DNA of 15,480 nt from Halovenus sp. (GTDB lineage Archaea > Halobacteriota > Halobacteria > Halobacteriales > Haloarculaceae). The DNA lies in the NCBI GenBank assembly GCA_003551265.1, contig PUMG01000003.1:1-15480 (forward strand), written 5' to 3'. Under the pieces are notes generated by a model, which worked only from the letters and a program-made list of their open reading frames with translations, had not been told where the DNA came from and ran no database searches. The position numbers and the translations under genes are program-made. This document shows positions 5,980 to 12,788 of this stretch, piece by piece (position 1 is the first letter of the stretch; each line of letters opens with the position of its first letter).

Positions 5980-7305
5980 ATGAACCGAAAACGCGCCGGA
6001 AAGATAGCCGGCGTCGCCCTCGTCGCCCTGTTAGCGGTGGTTGCTTTGCTGTTTGCGGTGGGTGTTCTGGGCGTACCGGGTGCCGGCGTCGAGAACAACG
6101 AGTGGGGTGAGGTCGACGACGAGCGAATCGAGGTCATCACGACAGTCGGGTTGAACAACCCCAACCCGTTCGGTCTGGGCGGTGAGGCAAACGTCAGCTA
6201 CGACATCGAGTTACAGGAGGTTCACCTCGCCGAAGGTGATGGGACAAACCTGGAGATGCCGTCAGGGAGTAGCAGCCACGAGTTCCGGACAGACCTGTTC
6301 TACGACCGGATTGCCTCGTGGTGGTACAGCCACCTGGCGAACGACGAGGTGAGCGAGGTGCGGGTGGACGCAACCGCAGACGCCTCGGTCGGACCCATCT
6401 CAGGCTCACCCTCGGGGAGCTACGAGGACAGCGTCGACACCGCAATCGAGGAAGCGCTCGACCGTGGCTTCTCCGAGTTCGAGGGAAGCTACAGCGGGAC
6501 AGATGCCGACCTTCGAGCACCCGACGGAACGGCAATCGAGCCGACCGTCGACGTCGAGTCGGTGAACACGGAGTGGGGTGAGGTGACCGAAGCACAGACC
6601 GAGATTCTCGTCAGTATGGATATACACAACCCCAACGTCTATCCGATTCCAACCCCCGCGTTCACCGGATACGTCGAGATGAACGAGATACAGGTTGCCG
6701 ACTGGAATGCAGGTGAAGTCGAGGTACTCGACGTCGGCGACGACGCGCTGATAGCGCCCGGAGAAACTGAAGAGCGAACGTTCCGAATCGAGATGGACAA
6801 CGAGAACGTCCCTGAATGGTTCGCCACGCACGTCGACCGCGACGAACAGAGCGACGTCGAAATCGCCGGAAAACTCGCGCTCGAAGTTGGCGGGAGCGAG
6901 GTGACGATTCCACAGGAAGAAAGCGGGGTCGCGTGTGAGTTCTTCCTCACCACGTCAATTTTCGTCGATGACCAGGAGAACGACATGGAACTCGAAGAGT
7001 GTGGAACTGCACCGCTAGAAATTGCACAGAGTGAGCTCGAATCGATCAGCGCAAAAATCGATATCACCGATACCGACTGGTGGCTGGACCTCGAAAACGA
7101 CAACGGTAACGACGACGATGGAGCAGACGACATCGGCGACGATCTGCCGGGCGACGATGGAGGAGATGACAGCCCTGACGACGACGGGGCAGACGACAGC
7201 CCTGACGACGATGGGGCAGACGACAGCCCCGACGATGATGGAGCAGATGACAGCGGCGACGACATTCTCCCATCAGTCCATCACAATCATTTTTATGGGT
7301 TGTGA
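5980..7305 (+). CDS. Membrane-anchored protein with two LEA2/WHy domains and an Asp-rich repeat tail
   Basis: A 441-residue protein. MNRKRAGK is followed by a hydrophobic helix at about residues 11-31, so the N-terminus is a signal anchor and the rest is probably outside the membrane. Domain 1 (about 38-140) and domain 2 (about 194-311) each begin with an (N/T)EWGEV stretch followed by the NPNP(F)/NPNVYP motif typical of the LEA14/WHy fold. Such domains are linked to desiccation and stress tolerance in plants and occur in many archaea. After domain 2 come two cysteines (C319, C341) that could pair. A low-complexity tail (371-428) contains three copies of a DSPDDDGAD nine-residue unit, then a short HHNHFYGL end. 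The ATG at 5980 is preferred over the GTG at 5971 because of TATA spacing. Specific role unknown. Confidence 0.8.
   Translation: MNRKRAGKIAGVALVALLAVVALLFAVGVLGVPGAGVENNEWGEVDDERIEVITTVGLNNPNPFGLGGEANVSYDIELQEVHLAEGDGTNLEMPSGSSSHEFRTDLFYDRIASWWYSHLANDEVSEVRVDATADASVGPISGSPSGSYEDSVDTAIEEALDRGFSEFEGSYSGTDADLRAPDGTAIEPTVDVESVNTEWGEVTEAQTEILVSMDIHNPNVYPIPTPAFTGYVEMNEIQVADWNAGEVEVLDVGDDALIAPGETEERTFRIEMDNENVPEWFATHVDRDEQSDVEIAGKLALEVGGSEVTIPQEESGVACEFFLTTSIFVDDQENDMELEECGTAPLEIAQSELESISAKIDITDTDWWLDLENDNGNDDDGADDIGDDLPGDDGGDDSPDDDGADDSPDDDGADDSPDDDGADDSGDDILPSVHHNHFYGL
7168..7257 (+). repeat. 27-bp tandem repeat encoding DSPDDDGAD units
   Basis: Three consecutive 27-bp units start at 7168, 7195 and 7222, followed by a partial fourth (GACAGCGGCGAC). 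The copies differ only at a few mostly third-position bases (GAC/GAT, CCT/CCC, GGG/GGA). Selection has therefore kept the acidic peptide, or the array is fairly recent. Such arrays may vary in copy number between strains. Confidence 0.85.
7290..7297 (+). promoter_or_regulatory. TATA box of paaK inside the LEA2 gene's last codons
   Basis: The run TTTTTAT sits about 30 nt before the paaK ATG at 7325 and overlaps the codons for the last residues of the LEA2 protein. It predicts a transcription start near 7320, just after the palindrome at 7301-7317, with a leader of a few bases at most. Confidence 0.55.
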
Positions 7306-7317
7306 CGAAACGTCACA
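7301..7317. promoter_or_regulatory. Perfect palindrome at the paaK promoter, candidate operator
   Basis: TGTGACG AAA CGTCACA has two perfect 7-bp arms around a 3-nt spacer. It lies between the TATA box (7290-7297) and the paaK ATG (7325), where a bound dimeric repressor would block the start of transcription. The stop codon of the LEA2 gene (7303-7305) is inside the left arm. A dimeric repressor of the HTH type is the natural guess; the regulator is not in the window. The hairpin could also act at the 3' end of the LEA2 mRNA. Confidence 0.5.
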
Positions 7318-7324
7318 GTAACTC

Positions 7325-8611
7325 ATGGCGTACACCGAGATAGAGACGGCAGACCGTTCGGAGATACGAGCAGTGCAGAACGAACGCCTTCAGGAGACTG
7401 TGAGAAACGCCTATGCGAACGTCGAGTTCTATCGAGAGCAGATGGACGAGCTTGGGGTGGAACCGGCAGACATCGAGAGCGTCGCGGACGTGACGAAGCT
7501 TCCGACGACGAGGAAAGAGGACTTTCGCGACCAGTATCCTGACGGACTGTTCGCCGTCGACCACAGCGAGGTGCGACGTATTCACGCCTCTTCTGGAACG
7601 ACTGGCAAGCCGAAAATCGTCGCCTACACCGAGGACGACCTCGCAGTCTGGAGCGAGGCGATGGCGCGCTCGCTCGCGTGTGCCGGCGTCGAGCCAGACC
7701 ATCTGGTTCAGAACGCCTACGGCTACGGACTGTTCACTGGAGGGGCGGGTCTCCAGCAGGGTGCCGAGACGCTCGGGGCTGCGTTGCTTCCAATCGGGGG
7801 CGGCCAGACCGAAAAGCAGATCGAGATGATGGTCGACCTCGGCTCTGATGTGCTCGCGTGCACGCCGTCGTACTCGCTGTACATCGCCGAGAAAGCCGAG
7901 CAACTGGGCCACGACCCGCGTGACCTCCCGGTGTCGACGGTTATTTTCGGAGCCGAACCCTGCACCGAGCCGATGCGCGAGGAGATCGAGCGCCGTCTCG
8001 ACGTCACCGGTATCGACCTCTACGGACTCTCGGAGATCGTCGGTCCTGGCGTCGCCATCGAGTGCCACGAGGCACAGGACGGACTCCACCTCTGGGAGGA
8101 CCGCTTCTACCCCGAGGTCGTCAATCCCGACACCGGCGAACCGGTCGAAGAGGGCCAGGAGGGCGAACTCGTCATCACCACATTGAGCAAAGACGCGCTG
8201 CCGGTGTTGCGCTATCGGACCGGAGACATGACCACACTGAACTACGACCAGTGTGAGTGTGGACGGACAATCGTGCGCATGGACAACGTCACCGGCCGGG
8301 CCGACGACCTGCTCATCGTCCGCGGTATCAACCTCTATCCAAGCCAGATAGAAGACGTCATCCTCGAAATCGACGACGTCGCGCCGTACTACCGCATCGA
8401 CCTCTACGAGCGAAACAACCTCGACGTCATCGAACTCACGGTCGAACAGGACGAAGACGCACAGCGCGACCGCGACGAACTACAGGATGTCGTCTTCGAC
8501 CGCCTCGACGCCGTTCTCGCGTTCACGCCTGACTCGCTCGAAATCGTCGAACCCGGTGCTATCGAGCGGACCGAGGTCGGGAAAGTCAAGCGTGTCTACG
8601 ACCACCGCTGA
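7325..8611 (+). CDS. paaK: Phenylacetate-CoA ligase (AMP-forming, PaaK family)
   Basis: A 428-residue adenylate-forming enzyme, the usual PaaK length. It activates phenylacetate or a related aryl acid with ATP and CoA in the cytoplasm. The ATP phosphate loop is SSGTTGKPK at residues 89-97. YGLSE (233-237) and YRTGD (297-301) are the adenylate-binding motifs, GRADDLLIVRGINLYPSQIE (324-343) is the hinge to the mobile C-terminal domain, and K420 in EVGKVKR fits the catalytic lysine. C310-x-C312 with C181-region residues absent means no clear metal site. The start ATG lies about 30 nt after a TATA box and 7 nt after a palindrome. A PaaI-type thioesterase is convergent downstream. No phenylacetyl-CoA epoxidase genes are nearby, so the true substrate is open. 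Confidence 0.9.
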   Translation: MAYTEIETADRSEIRAVQNERLQETVRNAYANVEFYREQMDELGVEPADIESVADVTKLPTTRKEDFRDQYPDGLFAVDHSEVRRIHASSGTTGKPKIVAYTEDDLAVWSEAMARSLACAGVEPDHLVQNAYGYGLFTGGAGLQQGAETLGAALLPIGGGQTEKQIEMMVDLGSDVLACTPSYSLYIAEKAEQLGHDPRDLPVSTVIFGAEPCTEPMREEIERRLDVTGIDLYGLSEIVGPGVAIECHEAQDGLHLWEDRFYPEVVNPDTGEPVEEGQEGELVITTLSKDALPVLRYRTGDMTTLNYDQCECGRTIVRMDNVTGRADDLLIVRGINLYPSQIEDVILEIDDVAPYYRIDLYERNNLDVIELTVEQDEDAQRDRDELQDVVFDRLDAVLAFTPDSLEIVEPGAIERTEVGKVKRVYDHR

Positions 8612-8644
8612 GAGTGATGTTGGTCCACGAGCGTGAGGCGGAGT

Positions 8645-9043
8645 TCACCGCAGGCGGTACACTCGCCCTCTGAACGTCGCTATTCGGGAATCACTCTCGT
8701 CGGTCACTTCGATTTCGTACTCGGCGGTTCGGCCCCCGTCGTGTGTCTCTGTTGCAGTCGCAGTGAGCGTCTCGCCGGTTTCGACCGCCTCCAGATACGA
8801 GATGTTCGTCTCCAGCGCCACCGCGGTCTGGCCGTGCGAGTTCGAAGCGGCCGCGAAGGCGGCGTCGGCGAGCGAATAGATTGCGCCACCGTGTGGCGTC
8901 CCGTGGAAGTTGAGCAACGACTCGGTGATGGTCAACTCCGTCTGTGAGTGGCCCGGTTCGAGCGCCACGAGTTCGATTCCCAGCGTCTCACAGAACGGGT
9001 CTGACTCGATATGCTCTCTGACGTTAGCGTCGACTCCAGCCAT
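8645..9043 (-). CDS. paaI: PaaI-type hotdog-fold acyl-CoA thioesterase
   Basis: A 132-residue hotdog-fold protein. The signature NFHGTPHGGAIYSLADAAFA spans residues 45-64, with N45 and the HGG at 51-53. D60 matches the catalytic Asp of the E. coli PaaI thioesterase. In that family the enzyme frees CoA from phenylacetyl-type and hydroxyphenylacetyl thioesters that would otherwise trap CoA. The gene faces paaK tail to tail with a 33-nt gap, which makes an aryl-CoA substrate likely. Its own promoter is divergent from the FMN-binding gene: CTCTATTTG at 9067-9075 on the minus strand is about 27 nt from the ATG, so the transcript is probably leaderless. General hotdog thioesterase is certain; aryl-CoA specificity is inferred. 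Confidence 0.87.
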   Translation of the reverse strand: MAGVDANVREHIESDPFCETLGIELVALEPGHSQTELTITESLLNFHGTPHGGAIYSLADAAFAAASNSHGQTAVALETNISYLEAVETGETLTATATETHDGGRTAEYEIEVTDESDSRIATFRGRVYRLR

Positions 9044-9066
9044 GACTCCGTCTTGGTGTACGAGGA

Positions 9067-9075
9067 CAAATAGAG
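9067..9075 (-). promoter_or_regulatory. TATA box of the thioesterase gene
   Basis: The minus strand reads CTCTATTTG, about 27 nt before the ATG at 9043, with no ribosome-binding sequence between. Confidence 0.5.
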
Positions 9076-9153
9076 TGATGGTGTGGGTTACTCGGAGGAA
9101 GTGGCTTCACAGTGTGTCAGTGATTCTCACATCTCTGGAATCGTCCGAACAAT

Positions 9154-9161
9154 CATTATAC
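9154..9161 (+). promoter_or_regulatory. TATA box of the FMN-binding protein gene
   Basis: CATTATAC lies about 28 nt before the ATG at 9185. The spacing supports that start and a leaderless transcript. Confidence 0.55.
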
Positions 9162-9184
9162 TGGTTCGAGAACACTATACCGTC

Positions 9185-9643
9185 ATGACAGACAACGGTG
9201 GCCAACAACTGAGCGGTATCGAGATGAGCGACGAGGAGATAGACGAGTTCCTGTACGAACAGGGACATGGGACGCTCTCACTGGGGAACAGGAGGGAGAT
9301 GTACGGCGTTCCAATCTCGTTCGGATACGACGGTGAGAAACTGTATATGTCGCTGCTCGAATTCGGCAACGACAGTGAGAAGATGGGGTTCGTCGAAACG
9401 ACCGACGTGGCGTCGCTGACAGTATACGCAGTCGCGACACGGTTCGACTGGAAGAGCGTCGTCGTGAGAGGCGAGATAACGGACGTGCCAGAGGAAGAAA
9501 TCGAGTACATGGACGAGATACTCGACGACAACGCGTGGTTCCCGACGATTTTCCCGCCCTCGGACCCGATGACGGGTGTCCACCACGTTGCACTCGTGCC
9601 CGAACAGATGAGCGGTCGAAAAGGACAGGCCTACCAGCAGTGA
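9185..9643 (+). CDS. Pyridoxamine 5'-phosphate oxidase-like FMN-binding split-barrel protein
   Basis: A 152-residue protein. It begins with an acidic segment (EEIDEFLYEQGHGTLSLG), followed by YGVPISFGYDGEKLYMSL, a V(E/D)TTDVASLTVYA strand pattern, WKSVVVRGEITDV and a C-terminal HHVALVPEQMSGRKG. This is the order of strands in haloarchaeal PPOX-like flavin-binding split-barrel proteins. Members bind FMN or F420 and several are flavin reductases or oxidases, but substrates vary and cannot be read here. The frame is open back to 9083. The ATG at 9185 is chosen because the conserved fold starts after it and a TATA box sits 28 nt upstream. Single gene, divergent from the thioesterase. Confidence 0.85.
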   Translation: MTDNGGQQLSGIEMSDEEIDEFLYEQGHGTLSLGNRREMYGVPISFGYDGEKLYMSLLEFGNDSEKMGFVETTDVASLTVYAVATRFDWKSVVVRGEITDVPEEEIEYMDEILDDNAWFPTIFPPSDPMTGVHHVALVPEQMSGRKGQAYQQ

Positions 9644-9733
9644 GAACGTGATTTCTTGCGAGAACGAACGGCAATTATCAAGTATCTATGCGTGAACTAT
9701 CCGGTAGAGTCAGCGACAGGCTCCTGATACTCG

Positions 9734-11161
9734 ATGTCAGAAAAGGATCTCGACGTCACGACGGGCGGGAAGAACGTCGCTGGAGAAACGCCTGCCACCG
9801 AACCGGCTAGCGTCACCGAGGAGACGACCGTTCACGAGGACGCCGAACTCGAACGGACGATCGGTCTCGTCGGTGGACTGGCTATCGGTATCGGGACGAT
9901 GATCGGCGCAGGGATTTTCGTCTTTCCGGGGCTGGCAGCGGGCAATGCTGGCCCGGCAGCGACCATCTCGTTCGCCATCGGCGGCGTCATCGCGTTGCTC
10001 GTGGCCCTGCCAGCCTCGGAACTCGCCACCGCGATGCCCCGAAGCGGCGGCGGGTACTACTTCATCTCGCGCAGCATGGGGACTGCCTACGGAGCCATCG
10101 TCGGTCTCGGGCTGTGGATGGGGCTGGTGTTCGCATCGGCGTTCTATCTGGTCGGACTCGGTCACTACGCGACGGCCGTCCTCGACGAGGTGGGGATTGA
10201 GCTTGCGGTCTCGCCGGTCATCCCGCTCGGGCTGGCGTTCGCAGTCGCACTGACCGCGCTTTCGATTGCGGGGACCGAGAACACCACGAAGATACAGAAC
10301 GCTGTCGTCGTCCTCTTGCTCGTTATTCTGACCGCGTTTCTCTCGTATGGGTCACTGGATGCACTCGGGGTGTTCGGGCGCGAATCGACTCCCGAGACGT
10401 TCTTCCCCGAGGGCTTTCTGCCTGTTGTACAGACCGCAGCGCTCGTGTTCACGTCGTATCTCGGCTTCGCACAGGTCGCAACGGTCGCCGGGGACATCAA
10501 ACGACCCAGCAGGAATCTGCCGCTGGCGATGGTCGGGTCGGTCATCATCGTTACCATCTTCTACGTCGTGACTATCTTCGTCGCCACGAGCGCGTTCGGC
10601 GCAGGACAACTGGAGGACTTTGGTGAAACCGCGATGGTCGAGGTCGCCCGCGACTTCGTCGGCCTGCCGGGTGCTGTTGCTATCCTGTTCGCTGGACTGC
10701 TGGCGACGTTTTCGAGCGCGAACGCCTCCATCCTGAGCGCTTCCCGGACGGTGTACGCGCTGAGCCGTGACGCGCTGATTCCACAGAAAGCGAGCGAGAT
10801 AAACCTCAAATACGGGACGCCACACATCGCGCTGGTTGCCGCTGGCGGGCCGATTTTCGTGCTCGTGGCGACCGGACAGGTCGAGTTGCTCGCCGAGGTC
10901 GCCTCGTTCCTCCACCTCATCATGTACGGGCTTATCTGCGTGGCACTTATCGTCCTTCGGCGACGACAACCCTCATGGTACGAGCCAACGTATCACATGC
11001 CAGGATATCCGGTGTTACCGGCTCTCGGTGCACTCGCGAGTTTCGGATTAATCGCGTTCATGCAGCCGAGTTCCATCGTCGTGGGTATCGTCGTGATGGC
11101 GGTCTCCTACGGCTGGTATCGCTACTACGCGGGTGACGTCGAACTGAAGGGGGATTTCTGA
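9734..11161 (+). CDS. APC-family amino acid permease
   Basis: A 475-residue integral membrane transporter with about 12 hydrophobic helices after a hydrophilic, Thr/Glu-rich N-terminal tail of roughly 40 residues. The first helix holds the family motif GTMIGAGIF (54-62), where the unwound segment binds the amino acid carboxylate. [19 protein letters not shown] follows helix 2. EDIKRPS-type [11 protein letters not shown] and the [21 protein letters not shown] segment are also typical. APC permeases move amino acids with H+ or Na+, or exchange them. The substrate cannot be told. The stop is 28 nt before a universal-stress-type gene. Many haloarchaeal homologues carry Usp domains fused at their C-terminus, so this pair looks like a split version. 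Confidence 0.92.
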   Translation: MSEKDLDVTTGGKNVAGETPATEPASVTEETTVHEDAELERTIGLVGGLAIGIGTMIGAGIFVFPGLAAGNAGPAATISFAIGGVIALLVALPASELATAMPRSGGGYYFISRSMGTAYGAIVGLGLWMGLVFASAFYLVGLGHYATAVLDEVGIELAVSPVIPLGLAFAVALTALSIAGTENTTKIQNAVVVLLLVILTAFLSYGSLDALGVFGRESTPETFFPEGFLPVVQTAALVFTSYLGFAQVATVAGDIKRPSRNLPLAMVGSVIIVTIFYVVTIFVATSAFGAGQLEDFGETAMVEVARDFVGLPGAVAILFAGLLATFSSANASILSASRTVYALSRDALIPQKASEINLKYGTPHIALVAAGGPIFVLVATGQVELLAEVASFLHLIMYGLICVALIVLRRRQPSWYEPTYHMPGYPVLPALGALASFGLIAFMQPSSIVVGIVVMAVSYGWYRYYAGDVELKGDF

Positions 11162-11189
11162 TGCGGACGAACACAGGTGAACTCAGACA

Positions 11190-11933
11190 ATGACAGACAG
11201 ACCAACGATACTGGTGCCGGTTCGCGTCCTCGAAGGAGAGGGAGTGCCCGAAGGGACGCCCGAACTGCTCGCAAACGCTCACGTCGTCGTGCTGGGCTAT
11301 CACGTCCTTCCCGAACAGACTGCCCCAGGACAGGCACGGATGCAGTTCGAAGAGCGCGCAAACGAGCGACTCTCGAAGTTCAGGTCGATGTTCGAAGCTG
11401 CTGGTGCGACGGTCGAATCCGACCTCGTGTTCACTCAGGACAAACAGCAGACGTTCGACCGGAAGATACGGGAACACGACTCTCTGGCGGTGCTCGTTCC
11501 CAACGCCACCGCTCCGCCAGAGAACGTTCTCGTCGCTATCCGGGGGACGGTCGGTGTCGACCGTATTGCGCGTGTGGTCGCTGGCCTGTTTGCCGACACT
11601 GACGTGGGCGTGACGCTGTATCACCTCGTTGGCGAGAGTGCCACAGACGAAGACGCCGAGATTCTGCTCGACAGCGTCGCCGACCGACTTGTCGAACTCG
11701 GTATGCGTGAGACTGCTATCGACATCCGTATCGAACGAAAGCAACAGCCGCGAGATGCGATTGTCGAGGCCGCAACCGAGTACGACGCGGTCGTCATGGG
11801 CGAGTCCTCGACCTCACTCGTGACGTTCGTCTTCGGCATGGCTGCTGACGACGTTGCAGAACAGTTTCTGGGACCAGTCATCGTCGTCCAGCGTGAGAAA
11901 GAAGACGAGGAACCTGAATTCGGAAACACTTAA
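11190..11933 (+). CDS. Two-domain universal-stress-type (UspA-like) protein
   Basis: A 247-residue protein with two Usp-like halves, about 1-105 ([10 protein letters not shown] ... [10 protein letters not shown]) and 112-234 ([10 protein letters not shown] ... [10 protein letters not shown] ... GPVIVVQ). The second half keeps the terminal beta-strand and a VVMGESS stretch, but the classical G-x2-G-x9-G(S/T) ATP motif is not intact, so nucleotide binding is doubtful. The first half is more diverged. The gene begins 28 nt after the amino acid permease on the same strand and is probably in its operon, implying a regulatory partner for the transporter on the cytoplasmic side. The start ATG is preceded by AGGTGA about 11 nt upstream. 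Its TAA stop lies in the TATA box of the next gene. Confidence 0.82.
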   Translation: MTDRPTILVPVRVLEGEGVPEGTPELLANAHVVVLGYHVLPEQTAPGQARMQFEERANERLSKFRSMFEAAGATVESDLVFTQDKQQTFDRKIREHDSLAVLVPNATAPPENVLVAIRGTVGVDRIARVVAGLFADTDVGVTLYHLVGESATDEDAEILLDSVADRLVELGMRETAIDIRIERKQQPRDAIVEAATEYDAVVMGESSTSLVTFVFGMAADDVAEQFLGPVIVVQREKEDEEPEFGNT

Positions 11934-11936
11934 TCG
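11928..11936 (+). promoter_or_regulatory. TATA box of rpl40e overlapping the usp stop codon
   Basis: ACACTTAATC lies about 25 nt before the rpl40e ATG and contains the TAA stop of the preceding gene. It gives the ribosomal gene its own start independent of the permease-usp transcript. Confidence 0.45.
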
Positions 11937-11956
11937 TCCGACCGACAATCGCGGGT

Positions 11957-12106
11957 ATGGCTTCGTTCGAAAAGGCAGAAGACCGCCTCTTCACCGTCCA
12001 GATCTGTATGCGCTGTAACGCCCGCAACCCCGAGCGCGCCGACACCTGCCGAAAGTGTGGGTACGGCAACCTCCGACCGAAAGCACGAGAGCGACGGAGC
12101 GCCTGA
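11957..12106 (+). CDS. rpl40e: 50S ribosomal protein L40e
   Basis: A 49-residue protein beginning [20 protein letters not shown], with the four-cysteine zinc ribbon C17-x2-C20 ... C31-x2-C34 and a basic C-terminus ([10 protein letters not shown]). The sequence is the standard archaeal L40e: small, one zinc ion, bound to 23S rRNA in the large subunit. The length is full for haloarchaea. There is no Shine-Dalgarno; the TATA-like box that overlaps the upstream stop codon is about 25 nt away. A stem-loop ending in TTTT follows at 12111-12142. Confidence 0.93.
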   Translation: MASFEKAEDRLFTVQICMRCNARNPERADTCRKCGYGNLRPKARERRSA

Positions 12107-12110
12107 GACT

Positions 12111-12142
12111 GACGAATCAAAATCCTGCGAGGTTTTCCCGTC
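12111..12142 (+). terminator. Stem-loop after rpl40e, likely terminator
   Basis: AAAA-T-CCT, a GCG loop and AGG-TTTT form a hairpin (12119-12136) with one bulged base. It is enclosed by GACG (12111-12114) and CGTC (12139-12142). It begins 4 nt after the rpl40e stop. The T tract on the 3' arm fits archaeal termination. Confidence 0.45.
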
Positions 12143-12253
12143 AATTCAGGAGAACGTGCCCCCTCTCCACATTTCGGTTGATGAGGGTTCGTGGGCCTCA
12201 GGAACGTCTGACCGACGGTACCGGTAGTGATAACACTGTGTACCTGGTTCTCT

Positions 12254-12265
12254 ATTATCAATAAT
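12254..12265. repeat. Short AT-rich inverted repeat in the rpl40e / zinc-ribbon spacer
   Basis: ATTAT CA ATAAT is a perfect 5-bp-arm palindrome in a GC-rich region, between rpl40e and the zinc-ribbon gene. It lies about 80 nt before the next ATG, too far to be its TATA box, and could be an operator or nothing. Confidence 0.3.
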
Positions 12266-12310
12266 GTCTGTGGAATACATTAAGGACCATCAGACACCAT
12301 TGTCCGCCAT

Positions 12311-12318
12311 CCTTATGT
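12311..12318 (+). promoter_or_regulatory. TATA-like box of the zinc-ribbon gene
   Basis: CCTTATGT lies about 29 nt before the ATG at 12344 and there is no ribosome-binding sequence, so a leaderless start is likely. Confidence 0.4.
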
Positions 12319-12343
12319 TCATTCAGGGCCTACACTCGGGTGC

Positions 12344-12730
12344 ATGCCACCGGTCACTGCCACGTCCCGTCCAGACTCTCGCCGCCGCCGGAAGCCAGTG
12401 CTGTTCTGCCCGGCGTGCTGGCACGAGAGTCCAGTCGACGGCGACTGGCACAGACAGGTAACACAGGCAGGTGAACGGCTCGCGTGTCCGGTCTGTGATG
12501 CAACCGTGACTGTCCGACCACAGAAACACGCAACCGCCAGCACTCACAGAGTGGCTGGCGGCCCACTGTTCGCACCGTTCGTGCGAGCGGTTGCAACGGT
12601 CACACACAGACTTGCCAGCTATCCGTTCACCTGGTTCCAGTGGCAGTGCATCCCGGGAGTGACACGAAACAGTGAGCACGCGCCGGATGCCCCCTCGTCC
12701 GGGTGTCGCTCCTCACGCTGTCAGCCGTAG
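12344..12730 (+). CDS. Haloarchaeal zinc-ribbon protein with a C-terminal extension
   Basis: A 128-residue protein. A basic start (RRRRKPVLFCPAC) is followed by HESPVDGDW and LACPVCDATV. The cysteine pairs C22-x2-C25 and C48-x2-C51 form a zinc ribbon. The RRRK..LFCP.C.HESPVDGDW core is one I recognise from small haloarchaeal proteins of unknown function. After residue 60 there is an extension with a moderately hydrophobic stretch (73-102) and a Ser/Cys-rich end (C121, C126) that I cannot assign. The ATG is 29 nt after a TATA-like box. The gene is convergent with the MBL-fold hydrolase. It could bind nucleic acid or a protein partner; no catalytic motif is seen. Confidence 0.7.
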   Translation: MPPVTATSRPDSRRRRKPVLFCPACWHESPVDGDWHRQVTQAGERLACPVCDATVTVRPQKHATASTHRVAGGPLFAPFVRAVATVTHRLASYPFTWFQWQCIPGVTRNSEHAPDAPSSGCRSSRCQP

Positions 12731-12780
12731 CTGCTTCCACCCACCACCTCTCTCAGGACGCGACAGGCGTCCCGGCTGAC
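12720..12780. repeat. Nested inverted repeats at the zinc-ribbon / MBL convergent junction
   Basis: GTCAGCCG (12720-12727) pairs perfectly with CGGCTGAC (12773-12780). Inside, GGACGC (12756-12761) and GCGTCC (12767-12772) form a 6-bp hairpin with a 5-nt loop, directly next to the right outer arm. The element spans the stop of the zinc-ribbon gene and ends 8 nt before the stop of the facing gene, so either transcript could fold it. Confidence 0.55.
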
Positions 12781-12788
12781 GGTCGTGT

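Noticed and set aside
7168..7257. Possible CRISPR-like array
   Set aside because: Units are contiguous 27-bp in-frame coding repeats with no spacers.
6639..7265. Minus-strand frame with repeated SSAPSSSGL units
   Set aside because: The repeats are the reverse reading of the DSPDDDGAD array in the LEA2 gene, which has a clear domain structure on the plus strand.
8647..8658. ACCGC-AG-GCGGT inverted repeat near the paaK/paaI junction
   Set aside because: It is inside the last codons of the thioesterase gene, has a 2-nt loop and short arms, and is explainable by chance in GC-rich coding DNA.
12264..12461. Plus-strand frame starting MSVEYIKDHQTP upstream of the zinc-ribbon gene
   Set aside because: It overlaps the zinc-ribbon gene in another frame, is not acidic, has unusual codons for this genome, and runs into Arg/Ala low-complexity sequence.
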